Assembly: GCA_016793325.1 (NCBI GenBank)
Contig: JAEUKI010000031.1
Location: 62,001-126,000, forward strand
DNA length: 64,000 bases
Direction of reading: 5' to 3'
DNA from: Myxococcales bacterium
Lineage (GTDB): Bacteria > Myxococcota_A > Polyangia > Polyangiales > Ga0077539
The position numbers and the translations under genes are program-made. Shown in pieces: positions 8,319 through 16,600 of the stretch. Numbering within the stretch: the first letter of the stretch is position 1; every line of letters starts with the position of its first letter. The notes beneath the pieces are model-generated. The model searched no databases, was not told the DNA's origin, and saw only the letters and a list, made by a program, of their open reading frames with translations.

Positions 8319-9346
8319 GCGACGCGAGGACACAGTGGGGCGCGTTCTGGGTGCTGGCGCGGGCGCGCGTCGCAGAGACGGCGAGGGAGCGCGCGGCGGT
8401 GGCGTTTCTCTTCGGGTTTCCTGCGTTGCTGCTCGTGTCGCTCGCGCTCGTGTTCGCCGAAGGGCACCCGTACGAGCGTCGCGCCGTGGCGCTCGACTGC
8501 GCGAGCCCCGCGGTCGTTCGCGCGCTCGCGAACGAGTCCGACTCCCTCACGCTGTACCCGATGCCCGCGCGTGACGGCCGCCGCGCGCTCGACGAGGCGC
8601 GCGCCGAGCTCTTGATTGTGTGTGCGGATCGCTCTCGCGTCGAGCTCCGCCACGGCCCGCGCGGCGCGCTCACGGCCGAGGGCGTGCAGCGGAGGCTCGA
8701 TCGCGCGGGCGTATCGTCGACGCTGCGGCGCGTCTCGATCCCCAAGCGCGCGTACGCGCGGGGCTTGCTGCCGGGCGCGATCGCGTTCGGAGCGCTCTTC
8801 GCGGGGCTCTATGGGCTCGGAATGCCGATGCTCCGCCTCCGTCGTCGCCGCGTCCTCGCGAGGCTGTCGCTGACGCCCTTGCGGCCGCTCACGCTCGTGC
8901 TCTCGGTGCTGAGCGCCCGCGCCGCGCTGACCGTGGGGCAGTCGCTCGCGCTGCTCGCGGTGAGCGCTGCGCTCTTTCAGTGGATTCCCTCGGTGTTCGC
9001 GGCGCTCGCGGTGTCCGTGGCTGTGCTCGTCGGCGTCCTGGCGTTCGCGGGGATCGGGTTTCTCCTCGCGACCGTCGTCGCCAACGAAGAGACCCACGGA
9101 GACTTGCTCGCTGCCTCTGCGACGCCGCTCGTGCTGCTGAGCGGCGCGTTCTTTCCGGTGCAAGAGATGCCCTCGTGGCTGGCCGCGGTGGCCAAGACGC
9201 TCCCCTCGACGGCGCTCGTCGACGCGTGTCGCGCGGCGCTCGACCCGACGGCGCAGACGCTCGCGGCGCCGCTCGGGATCTTGATTCTATGGGCTACAGT
9301 GACGCTCGCGCTCGCGCTGCGACGATTCGAGCTCCACGCGTCGTGA
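8315..9346 (+). CDS. ABC-2 type transporter permease
   Basis: 343 residues, inner membrane. One membrane helix lies near residue 30-48 (FLFGFPALLLVSLALVFA), followed by a soluble loop of about 110 residues and then five hydrophobic segments from about residue 150 to the end (LLPGAIAFGALFAGLYGL, ALTVGQSLALLAVSAALF, FAALAVSVAVLVGVLAF, AASATPLVLLSGAFFPV, LGILILWATVTLALAL). The LSGAFFPVQEMPSWL segment is the typical ABC-2 turn before the last helices. The ATG overlaps the ATPase stop (ATGA), so the pair is translationally coupled. It probably exports a lipid, peptide or drug (inference). Confidence 0.92.
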   Translation: MSDARTQWGAFWVLARARVAETARERAAVAFLFGFPALLLVSLALVFAEGHPYERRAVALDCASPAVVRALANESDSLTLYPMPARDGRRALDEARAELLIVCADRSRVELRHGPRGALTAEGVQRRLDRAGVSSTLRRVSIPKRAYARGLLPGAIAFGALFAGLYGLGMPMLRLRRRRVLARLSLTPLRPLTLVLSVLSARAALTVGQSLALLAVSAALFQWIPSVFAALAVSVAVLVGVLAFAGIGFLLATVVANEETHGDLLAASATPLVLLSGAFFPVQEMPSWLAAVAKTLPSTALVDACRAALDPTAQTLAAPLGILILWATVTLALALRRFELHAS

Positions 9347-9350
9347 CGGC

Positions 9351-9839
9351 TCAGCGCGGCGGCCGCACGAAGGAGAAGTCCTGCGTGGTCCTGCAGGTCG
9401 CGCGATAGCCGCACGCGCTCGCGTCGGTGACCTGATAGCTGTACGCGACCGTCCCTTCGAGCGAGTTGCCGCTGAGCCGCGCGGTCGCCTCGACGAGCGT
9501 GTTGAACGTGCAGCCCATCTGGCTCATCGGGACGCGCCCGACCTGCCGCACGCTGAAGCCGTTTCCCGTCGTCGATCCGGTCATGGGCTCGGTGCTCCCC
9601 ACGAACGCGGCGAGCGCTAGGCGCGCGGCGCCCTCGACGCTCACGGTCACGTTGGTGCCCGACTGCGTGACCGTCATGGTGACGCCCGAAGACATCGCGC
9701 CCGGCGTGAACCCGGCGAGCTGGCACGGGTTGTCGCGGTTGGTGATCGCTCCCGAAAACGATCCAGCGACGTCCGGGGGCGCGCACGCCGCGAGCACGAG
9801 CGCCAATGGGCTGAAACCGAACAGCGAACGAGTAGCCAT
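9351..9839 (-). CDS. Small lipoprotein
   Basis: 162 residues. MATRSLFGFSPLALVLAACAPP is a classical lipoprotein signal with lipobox LAAC; the residue after Cys is Ala, so outer-membrane sorting is expected. The mature part is Thr/Ser-rich beta-type sequence with a few cysteines (GCTFNTLVEA, CGYRATCRT) and ends FVRPPR. Its stop lies 4 bp from that of the convergent ABC permease. The frame opens 33 bp further upstream but the ATG at 9839 gives the proper signal peptide. No domain recognised. Confidence 0.82.
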   Translation of the reverse strand: MATRSLFGFSPLALVLAACAPPDVAGSFSGAITNRDNPCQLAGFTPGAMSSGVTMTVTQSGTNVTVSVEGAARLALAAFVGSTEPMTGSTTGNGFSVRQVGRVPMSQMGCTFNTLVEATARLSGNSLEGTVAYSYQVTDASACGYRATCRTTQDFSFVRPPR

Positions 9840-9904
9840 GGTTTGCAGAGCATACCGTCGATCGAGGGTCATTCGTTGGTGCTACCGTGGCGCTCGATCC
9901 ACCG

Positions 9905-10774
9905 ATGCTTCGCGCAAGGACAACCTTCTTCGCCGTGATGCTCTCGTCCCTGGCCGCGTGCGGGCCGGGCGCGAGCGGCAACGCAAACGTCGGAGCCGCA
10001 TGCGACATGGCGCGCGGCGCTCGCGGCGGCTGCCCCGAGAACATGGAGTGCCTCTCGTCCACGTTCTTCGGAATGACGCAGTCGTTTTGCTACCCCGCCG
10101 ACCGCCCTCGCTGCGGTGGGACGACGTGCTGCCCGTCCGGGACGCGCTGCTACGGACCCGGCTTCGGGATCGTGGCCGAGCGAAGCTTGTACTGCCTCGC
10201 GCCCGACGAGGCCGCGCGGCTCTGCAAGCACCCACAAAATCATTTCGTCTGTACGTCGCAGTTCGGAATGCTCGAGCCCGTCCCGTACGCGAGCTCGGCG
10301 TGCCCCGATCCGAGCGCCGACGCTGCGCCTCCGCCCCGCGACGCGACGGTGGACATCCCCGCCGTGTCGACGGACGCCTCGGGGATGGACGTGCGACCGA
10401 CGGACACGGGCGTCGACACCGGCGTCGATTCGGGCCGCGACACGGGCGTCGACGCGCGGCGAGACACGGGCGTCGACACGGGCGTGGACACGGGCGTCGA
10501 CACGGGGATCGGGGATGTTCCCACCGCGCCGCCCGACGTCGCGACGTGCTCGGTGTCCGAGACGCGCCCCGACTGCGACTCGCTCGAACCCTGCAACACG
10601 GCGACCTTCATGGCGAGCTGCGACGACGGGGATCGCTTGCGCTACTGCGAGGCCGCCGCGGGCTCGTCGATGGCCACGGTTCGCGTGCGCTTTTGCGTGG
10701 GCGCAGACGTGTGCCGCGCGTGCCGAGGCGCCGAGTGCTCGCCCGGCTTCGAGTCGCTCTGCGCGTCGCCGTAG
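9905..10774 (+). CDS. Cys-rich lipoprotein with DTGV linker
   Basis: 289 residues. MLRARTTFFAVMLSSLAACGPG gives a signal peptide with lipobox LAAC. A Cys-rich N-terminal domain (CDMARGARGGCPENMECLSS, CGGTTCCPSGTRCYG) is followed by a linker built of repeated DTGVD units (residues about 170-205), then a second Cys-rich domain (DCDSLEPCNTATFMASCDDG, CRACRGAECSPG). It is divergent from the small lipoprotein gene on the left with 65 bp between. An in-frame ATG lies 18 bp upstream at 9887; 9905 starts nearer the signal peptide. Function unknown; probably surface exposed. Confidence 0.82.
   Translation: MLRARTTFFAVMLSSLAACGPGASGNANVGAACDMARGARGGCPENMECLSSTFFGMTQSFCYPADRPRCGGTTCCPSGTRCYGPGFGIVAERSLYCLAPDEAARLCKHPQNHFVCTSQFGMLEPVPYASSACPDPSADAAPPPRDATVDIPAVSTDASGMDVRPTDTGVDTGVDSGRDTGVDARRDTGVDTGVDTGVDTGIGDVPTAPPDVATCSVSETRPDCDSLEPCNTATFMASCDDGDRLRYCEAAAGSSMATVRVRFCVGADVCRACRGAECSPGFESLCASP
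10401..10509 (+). repeat. In-frame DTGVD-coding tandem repeat
   Basis: Imperfect copies of a 12-bp unit (about GACACGGGCGTC) encode DTGV, broken once by a GRDTGVDARRD stretch. The unit is a multiple of three, so copy-number change keeps the lipoprotein frame and only alters linker length. A longer version lies in the lipoprotein gene at 27.9-28.05 kb. Confidence 0.8.
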
Positions 10775-10789
10775 CGATCGCTCGCGTGT

Positions 10790-11341
10790 CTAGCGCGAGG
10801 TCAGCGCGCGCTCGATCTCGTCGAGCAAGATGTCCGCTTCGTCCGCGGGGATGCGAAGCGCCTCGGAGAGTCGCGAGAAGAGGGCTTCTTCGGCCTCGGC
10901 GACCTGGCCGTCGAGGTAGGCGATCCCGCAGGCCGTGACGAACGCGAGCCGCCGCGAGTCCTCGGTGTCGAGCGCGTCGGCGATGTTCGAGAGCCGCTCG
11001 TCGAGGCCCTCTTGCTCGAGCGCGATGGCGAAGTTTTCGAGCAAATATCCAAGGTCGTCATCGCTCGCGCCGCCGTCGGTCATGAGCGCGAGGACCTCTG
11101 CGAGCTCGTCGACCTCTTCGTCCGAGACGACGCCGTCAACGGCCGCCATCAAGAACGCCGCGTCGAAGGTCGCGAGCGCGTGCCGCCCCGCGCGCTCGGC
11201 GTCGTCGCCGTTGGTCGCGAGCGGGGCCTTCGATCCGCGCGCCTCCATCGCCGCTTTGGCCGCGGCGAAGACGTGTTTTCCGCCGCGGGCGTCGACGATG
11301 GACTTGAGCTGCTCGAGCTGCGCTGACTTCTCGGTGGGCAT
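10790..11341 (-). CDS. Acidic helical protein, TerB-like (tentative)
   Basis: 183 residues, strongly acidic, all-helical, without signal peptide. The core (ATFDAAFLMAAVDGVVSDEE, then VDELAEVLALM) and a second similar unit (FVTACGIAYLDGQVAEAEEA) each resemble the acidic helix pairs of TerB-type/DjlA domains, in which an AxxDGxxxxEE segment sits between helices. This is a motif impression, not a family match. Convergent with the lipoprotein to its left and divergent from the DUF72 gene to its right. Confidence 0.65.
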   Translation of the reverse strand: MPTEKSAQLEQLKSIVDARGGKHVFAAAKAAMEARGSKAPLATNGDDAERAGRHALATFDAAFLMAAVDGVVSDEEVDELAEVLALMTDGGASDDDLGYLLENFAIALEQEGLDERLSNIADALDTEDSRRLAFVTACGIAYLDGQVAEAEEALFSRLSEALRIPADEADILLDEIERALTSR

Positions 11342-11492
11342 CGTTGTTTCTGCGACGGAGAATCCGAGGGACGCGCGTGCGCGTCAATGCGCATGCGTCG
11401 CGCGCGACGAGTTTTGTCTCCTCGCGCGTCGGTCCCGGGATTTTGCGCAACTCCGTTCGAGTCTCGGCGTTCGCGGGGCACACTCTTGTGAC

Positions 11493-12536
11493 GTGAGCGC
11501 TGACGCGCCGGCACAAAGGTCCCTGTTCGACGTCCCGATGAGCGAGCGTCCGACGTCGTCCTCGATCGGCGCGATCGAGTGCGATCCCGATCGGCTCGCC
11601 GCGGCCACGGCGCTCGCCGAGCGCGCCCCGCGACCGGCGCGCGTCCGCAACGTCCTCGTCGGAACAGCAGGTTGGACCGACCCGGGCCTCATCGCGAGCG
11701 GCCGGTTCTATCCCCGCGACGCGCGGAGCGCCGAAGATCGACTGCGGTACTACGGGCGACACTTCTCGCTCGTCGAGGTCGACGCGACGTACTACGTCCT
11801 GCCGTCGGCGCCGACCGCGCGCTTGTGGGTCGAGCGAACGCCGAGCGACTTCGTGTTCGACATCAAGGCCTTCTCGTTGCTCACGGGCCACGCGGTCGAC
11901 GCGACGCGGTTGCCGTCGGACTTGCGCGCGGCGCTGCCCGAGAGCGCGCGCGTCGCCGCCGATCGCGTGCCCGACGAGGTGCTCGAGGCGTGTTGGGAGC
12001 GGTTCGTCTACGGGATCTCGCCGCTGCGCGAGGCGAACAAGCTGGGCGCGATCTTGCTGCAATTTCCCCCGTGGTTCGACGCGACGCGGGGCCACGCGAA
12101 GGTCGTCGAGCGCGCCCGCGCGAGGCTCGAAGGCCACGCCGTGTCGATCGAGTTTCGCCACGCGAGCTGGGGAGAGCCCGCGAGGTTCGATCGCGTCGTC
12201 CACTGGCTCCGCGAGCTTCGCGCGGCGTACGTGTGCGTCGACGAGCCGCAGGGGCACGCCAACAGCATGCCCGCGCACGTCGCTGTGGCAGATCGTTCGC
12301 TGGCTGTGGCGCGGTTTCACGGACGGCGCGAGGCGGTCTGGGACAAAGCGGTCTCTGTGCAGGAAAAATACGCGTATTTGTACAGCCCCGAAGAGCTCGC
12401 CCCGTGGTCGAACGCCGTCGCGACGCTCTCGGGCGAGGCCGAGTCCGTGCACGTCGTGTTCAACAACTGCAACTCGAACTACGCGGTGCTCGGCGCCAAG
12501 GACCTCACGGCGGAGCTCGTCGACGCGTTTCGGTGA
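11493..12536 (+). CDS. DUF72 family protein
   Basis: 347 residues from GTG 11493, or 332 from ATG 11538; neither has a good ribosome site, and the longer form (VSADAPAQRSLFDVP) looks like other members. DUF72 is a TIM-barrel family of unknown reaction. Diagnostic stretches are LVGTAGWTDPGLIASGRFYP, YGRHFSLVEVDATYYVLPS, the VFDIKAF strand, LGAILLQFPPWF, SIEFRHASW, and at the C-terminus RFHGRREAVWDK and VHVVFNNCNSNYAVLGAKDL. The last 270 bp occur again, about 97% identical by eye, at 19.9-20.2 kb inside a chimeric ORF. Confidence 0.9.
   Translation: MSADAPAQRSLFDVPMSERPTSSSIGAIECDPDRLAAATALAERAPRPARVRNVLVGTAGWTDPGLIASGRFYPRDARSAEDRLRYYGRHFSLVEVDATYYVLPSAPTARLWVERTPSDFVFDIKAFSLLTGHAVDATRLPSDLRAALPESARVAADRVPDEVLEACWERFVYGISPLREANKLGAILLQFPPWFDATRGHAKVVERARARLEGHAVSIEFRHASWGEPARFDRVVHWLRELRAAYVCVDEPQGHANSMPAHVAVADRSLAVARFHGRREAVWDKAVSVQEKYAYLYSPEELAPWSNAVATLSGEAESVHVVFNNCNSNYAVLGAKDLTAELVDAFR
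12267..12536 (+). repeat. Source copy of DUF72 3-prime end duplication
   Basis: This 270-bp segment, from the ATGCCCGCGCACGTCGCTG block to the DUF72 stop, is matched by 19935-20204 with only about seven base differences and no gaps. Homology stops exactly at the stop codon on the right and within a few bases of ATGCCC on the left. Confidence 0.93.
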
Positions 12537-12539
12537 GCG

Positions 12540-12706
12540 CACGCATGCTACCGCTGCCCCTCCTGTGACGCTCGTCGCAACAACAACGTCAGCGCCGTGC
12601 GCCCCAGGAGCACACCATCGGCGTTGCGATGCGCTGCCATCGTGCCCCTCGGGCGCTCCATCGCAAACCCGATGAACGCCCCGTGACCCCCGTGCGCGCT
12701 GGATCG
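12540..12706. other. Intergenic stretch, possible gene remnant
   Basis: No complete gene. On the minus strand a short open stretch reads GHGAFIGFAMERPRGTMAAH and ends LLLRRASQEGQR before a stop. It has protein-like composition but no start or upstream continuation, so it may be a decayed C-terminus. Nothing else seen. Confidence 0.3.
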
Positions 12707-13369
12707 CTACGGCGATGGCTCGGGAGCGGGGCCCCTCTTCGCCTTGCCGCGACGAACGCGTGGAAAGTACCGCTCGGCCGCGGACTTCGACTGCTCGGCG
12801 ACGAGCGCTCCGTAGCAGCGTTCGAGCTGGCGGTTGAACCGGTCAGTGGCTGTCGCGACCGCGCGTGAAGCCTCGGCCTCGACGCGGCGCGCTTTGTCGA
12901 GCGCCTCTTCGGCGACGCGAAACTCTTTGAGCGCTGCGCGCAGCGCGGGCACCCGCTTCTTGCGCTCGGAGTCCGACGCGGGAAGCGCCTTCTCGATGCG
13001 CTCGATGAGCTGCGTATAGCGATCGACCTGCTCGTCGAGCGGCGCGCCGATGTAGTAGCCGATCCCGTCGGGAAAGATGTCCGTGTACGGCGACTCGTTC
13101 ACCGCTTCGAGCGATCGACCTGCGAGTGCGTTGCGAAGCTCTTGGGTCTGCTCGTCGAGATCGTCGTCCGCTCCGTCGCGGTCTGCGATCGCTTCGTCGA
13201 CGAGCTCTGCAGCGTCTTCGCGGGCGCGCCCCGCCGCCTTCACCGAGTCGGTGACAGCGGTGACGGTCTTCTGCAGCGCGTCGAGCTTGCTGCGACGGAG
13301 TCGGCGCGCGACGTAGCGCCCGTAGCGGATGCGAACTTCAGGGGCCGAGGAGGGGGCTGGGAGTTGCAT
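12707..13369 (-). CDS. Coiled-coil rich protein, unknown
   Basis: 220 residues starting MQLPAPSSAPEVRIRYGRYV. The body is helical and charged, with long heptad-like segments: SKLDALQKTVTAVTDSVKAA near residue 35 and EEALDKARRVEAEASRAVAT near residue 170. Between them is a short ordered part, PYTDIFPDGIGYYIGAPLDE. No signal peptide or membrane helix, so cytoplasmic. The start was placed at the ATG before the first structured segment; the frame stays open further upstream but with unlikely composition. No family recognised. Confidence 0.75.
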   Translation of the reverse strand: MQLPAPSSAPEVRIRYGRYVARRLRRSKLDALQKTVTAVTDSVKAAGRAREDAAELVDEAIADRDGADDDLDEQTQELRNALAGRSLEAVNESPYTDIFPDGIGYYIGAPLDEQVDRYTQLIERIEKALPASDSERKKRVPALRAALKEFRVAEEALDKARRVEAEASRAVATATDRFNRQLERCYGALVAEQSKSAAERYFPRVRRGKAKRGPAPEPSP

Positions 13370-13635
13370 GGTTCGCGAGCGTGCCACAGGGCAAATGGGT
13401 TGAAAACGTGGGTGAGGGTGGGCGCGATACGCGGGTGCGGCGTCGCGCCGCGTGCGTTGACAGGCCGCTGGCGCGATGCTCGAATCATCGATGCGATCGA
13501 ACTCCGATCCAACGGTGGAGGGGGGATGACGGTCGCACCGGACGCGAAACGAAAGCGGGAAAGGGGTTCGTCGGTCATGATTCGAGGCAACAGCCATCGG
13601 CGCTCTGCGAAGGAGCGAATTCGATTGCGCACGTC

Positions 13636-16600
13636 ATGGGGGGGGGGGCGATACTGATCGCGGCGTCCTCGCTCGCGGGGTGCATCGGCGTGGGCAGCAC
13701 GGACAACAGCGGATCGTTGGGCGCCGAGCTCGGTGGCGGCCAGCGCGTCGTGCCAACGGGCGCGGCGACCGTGACGCTGCGAGGTTCCGACGTCCAAGCG
13801 TTGGTGCGGCCGCTGCGCGCGCTGGACATCGGGTTGACGCTGTCGGAACTCGGGGCGAGCGCTAGCGCCTCGACGTTCAGGCTCACGCCCGCGATCAACA
13901 TGGTCGAGTGGGGCACGGTCGAGCCTGGACTCCAGGCACAACAATTCGGCGTGCTGCCGTTGCCGGGGACCTACCCGCAGGCGTTCGCGTACCCGATTTC
14001 TTCGACCGATGCGTTCGCGCCGCTTCGGCCTTGCAACTACGGCGCGCGTTGCGGATTCGCTGCGCCGAGCGCACCGCTCGCGCTGCCTTCGACGACGACG
14101 GGTACACCGACGCTCTTCACGGGCGCGACGGTCGTTCTGCGGGGCGTCAACTCGATCGTGTCGTCGATCGAACGCTTGTTCGCTCCTCCGGATTCGAACG
14201 TTGGCGACGCGACGATCAACGTTCGGTTGTGCACAGATCGTGAGTGGCCCGCGGGGGATCGCCCGTCGACCAACGAGCCTCCACCGGTCGATTGCGGGCC
14301 CATTGGGTGGGTCGAGACGAGAGAGACCACCACCGCGCCTTCGCGTCCTGCGCTTCGGGTTCCGTTTCTCGTGTCGATCTCGAACCTCGCGGCGGGCGCT
14401 CGGATCGATTGTCCATCGCCGATGCCCGCTCCGACGCCGGGAGAGAATCAGGCGCTCACGACGTGCCGCCAGATTCAGGCAGGCGCGATCGAGCAAGGGC
14501 AACCTGGGTTCGCGCGCGACTGCGTGCCGGGGATGAGCGTGGACTACTTCGTCAACGGCGGACCCGCGCCGAGGTTCGTGGTGCTCGACGCGCTTCTCGT
14601 TCCGCAAGGTTGCGACAACCCGCCGATCGTCGGCGGACAGCCACAGTGCCCGGCGGTCGTGGACATTGGAACGCTTCCGACGCGCGTTCAGCCGCCAGTC
14701 GGCGTCGAGCTCGTGCTCGAACTGAAGTCCCGTGGCGCGCCTGGCGGGCTTCGTAGCGCATCGGACGTTCGACTGCCGAGCACGTGCAGCACCAACGGCA
14801 TCGTGATCTCTGCGGTGCTCGATCAGATTCGAACGAGGGGTGATGCCGCCGTCGCGACAGCGGTGAGGAACATTTTCGAAAGCGTTCCCATCTCGACCAG
14901 CGGCGGAGCGCCGGTGCTGCTGGGTGACGTTCTTCGAGGGCAGCTGGTGCGTTCGACCCGCGGCGCACCGCAACGCATCATCGCCGCACCGACGTGCACG
15001 TTTTCGAATGGTCCCACGGGGCGCCCGACCGCGCGGATCAACAACCTGTCGAACCCGGCGCCCGACCTCAACTGCATGCTGAGCTGGCTGCAGTACGCGA
15101 TGGCGCGCACGGCGCATCGGTACATCCTCGGACCGTTCGCCAACACGCCTGCAACGACAGCAGCGGGATGGCGTTCGTGGGCGCTCGATCCATCGGTGAC
15201 CGATCCCAACGCCCGAGGCAACCTCGTCGTCACGACGGCGTCGACGCCTCGTCCTCCACCGCTCGCGACGTGCCCGAGCGATCGCACAACGTGGAACTCG
15301 GGCAGCGCGTTCAGCGATGCGGATCGCGATGGGATCCCAGACGCCTGCGACAACTGCCCAGCCGTGCCCAACCGGACGCAGCGCAACTGCAACGCGTTGG
15401 CGGAGCGGGAGCGCGGCGCGCGCACGCTCGGCGTCAACGTGATGGGAGACGCGTGCGACTTCGCTCCTTGCGCGGCGATCGAGAGCGTGACGCCTGACGC
15501 GAGGACGATCATCGATATCGACATGCGGCCAGTGGAATCGCTGTCGGCCACAGGGCCGTCGCCGCTTGTGTTTCCGGGCAACAACGAGACGCCGAGAGAG
15601 CCGCTCACGTTGCGACGCTGCATGTGCGTTCGCAGCTCGGACGGACTTCGCCTCAGCGCAGACAGGTGCGCTGCGGTCGAGTGCGCTGGGGGCGGAACGT
15701 TCACGCCGAATACCGTCAACTTCGGCTTCCAACGCCTCGACTACGACCGTCCGACGACTGCCAGCCGACAAACTGCAACGACGCGGGCGGACTTCATCTG
15801 GCGAGAGTGCCAGTTCCAGGGCTTCGATCCGTTCGTCCGCCCGCCGCGTTGTCCGCCCGGAAGGCGATGCGCGCGGTGCGCATCGGAGTTCGTCGACTAC
15901 CTGCCCGAGGTCGACACCTTCAACGCTCCTGCGGCAGCTCAGGGCCTCGACCGACTCGTCGATCGTCCGTTCCTGCCCTACTCGTGGAACGTCACACGCG
16001 AGGTCCGGAACGCACATCTGTATTTCGGCGCCTTCGAATTCGCGGGCGCGCCTGTGTCGTATCGATTGTGGACGCGAGCGACCCAAGCCGACGCAGCCCT
16101 CGACGAGGAGAGCGAGCGCGAGGAACGGATGCGCGATCACTACTTCTCGGGCACACCGCGCTTCTCGTTCTCGCCCACGACGCTGCCGACGCCGAATCGG
16201 TGCTTGCTGTTCCCGATTCTGTGCCAGTTGCTCCAGCGCTTTCCACGGGAGACCGCCTTTCGCGTGGTTCCTCCGCGCAGCGCTTGGGCGTCCGTCGAGG
16301 GACCATTGCTCGTGAGCTTGCTGCCCGTGCGTCCGGACAAGGTGGCGGATCACAACACGTTCGGTACGGGTGGCGGCGATCTCGACCCGAGCTTCTCTTC
16401 GCTCGGTGTTGCGCTCTACTCGCCGTACAGCGGGCTCTTTCTCGCGCAGGGACCGAGCGTCGGTGACCTTCCACCGGTGGCGGGCTCAGCTGTTGCCGTT
16501 GCGCGTGCCACCACGGGCGCCGCACTCTACGCCGTCGGCGGTCGGATGGCGGACGGAACGCCATCGCCGTGGATCTATGCGGGATCCATCTCGCTCGGAG

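Noticed and set aside
13240..16353. Very long open frame on the minus strand opposite the giant lipoprotein gene
   Set aside because: Arg/Ala-rich composition with no domain; it is the usual shadow of a GC-rich gene, and the plus strand has a signal peptide and Kelch motifs.
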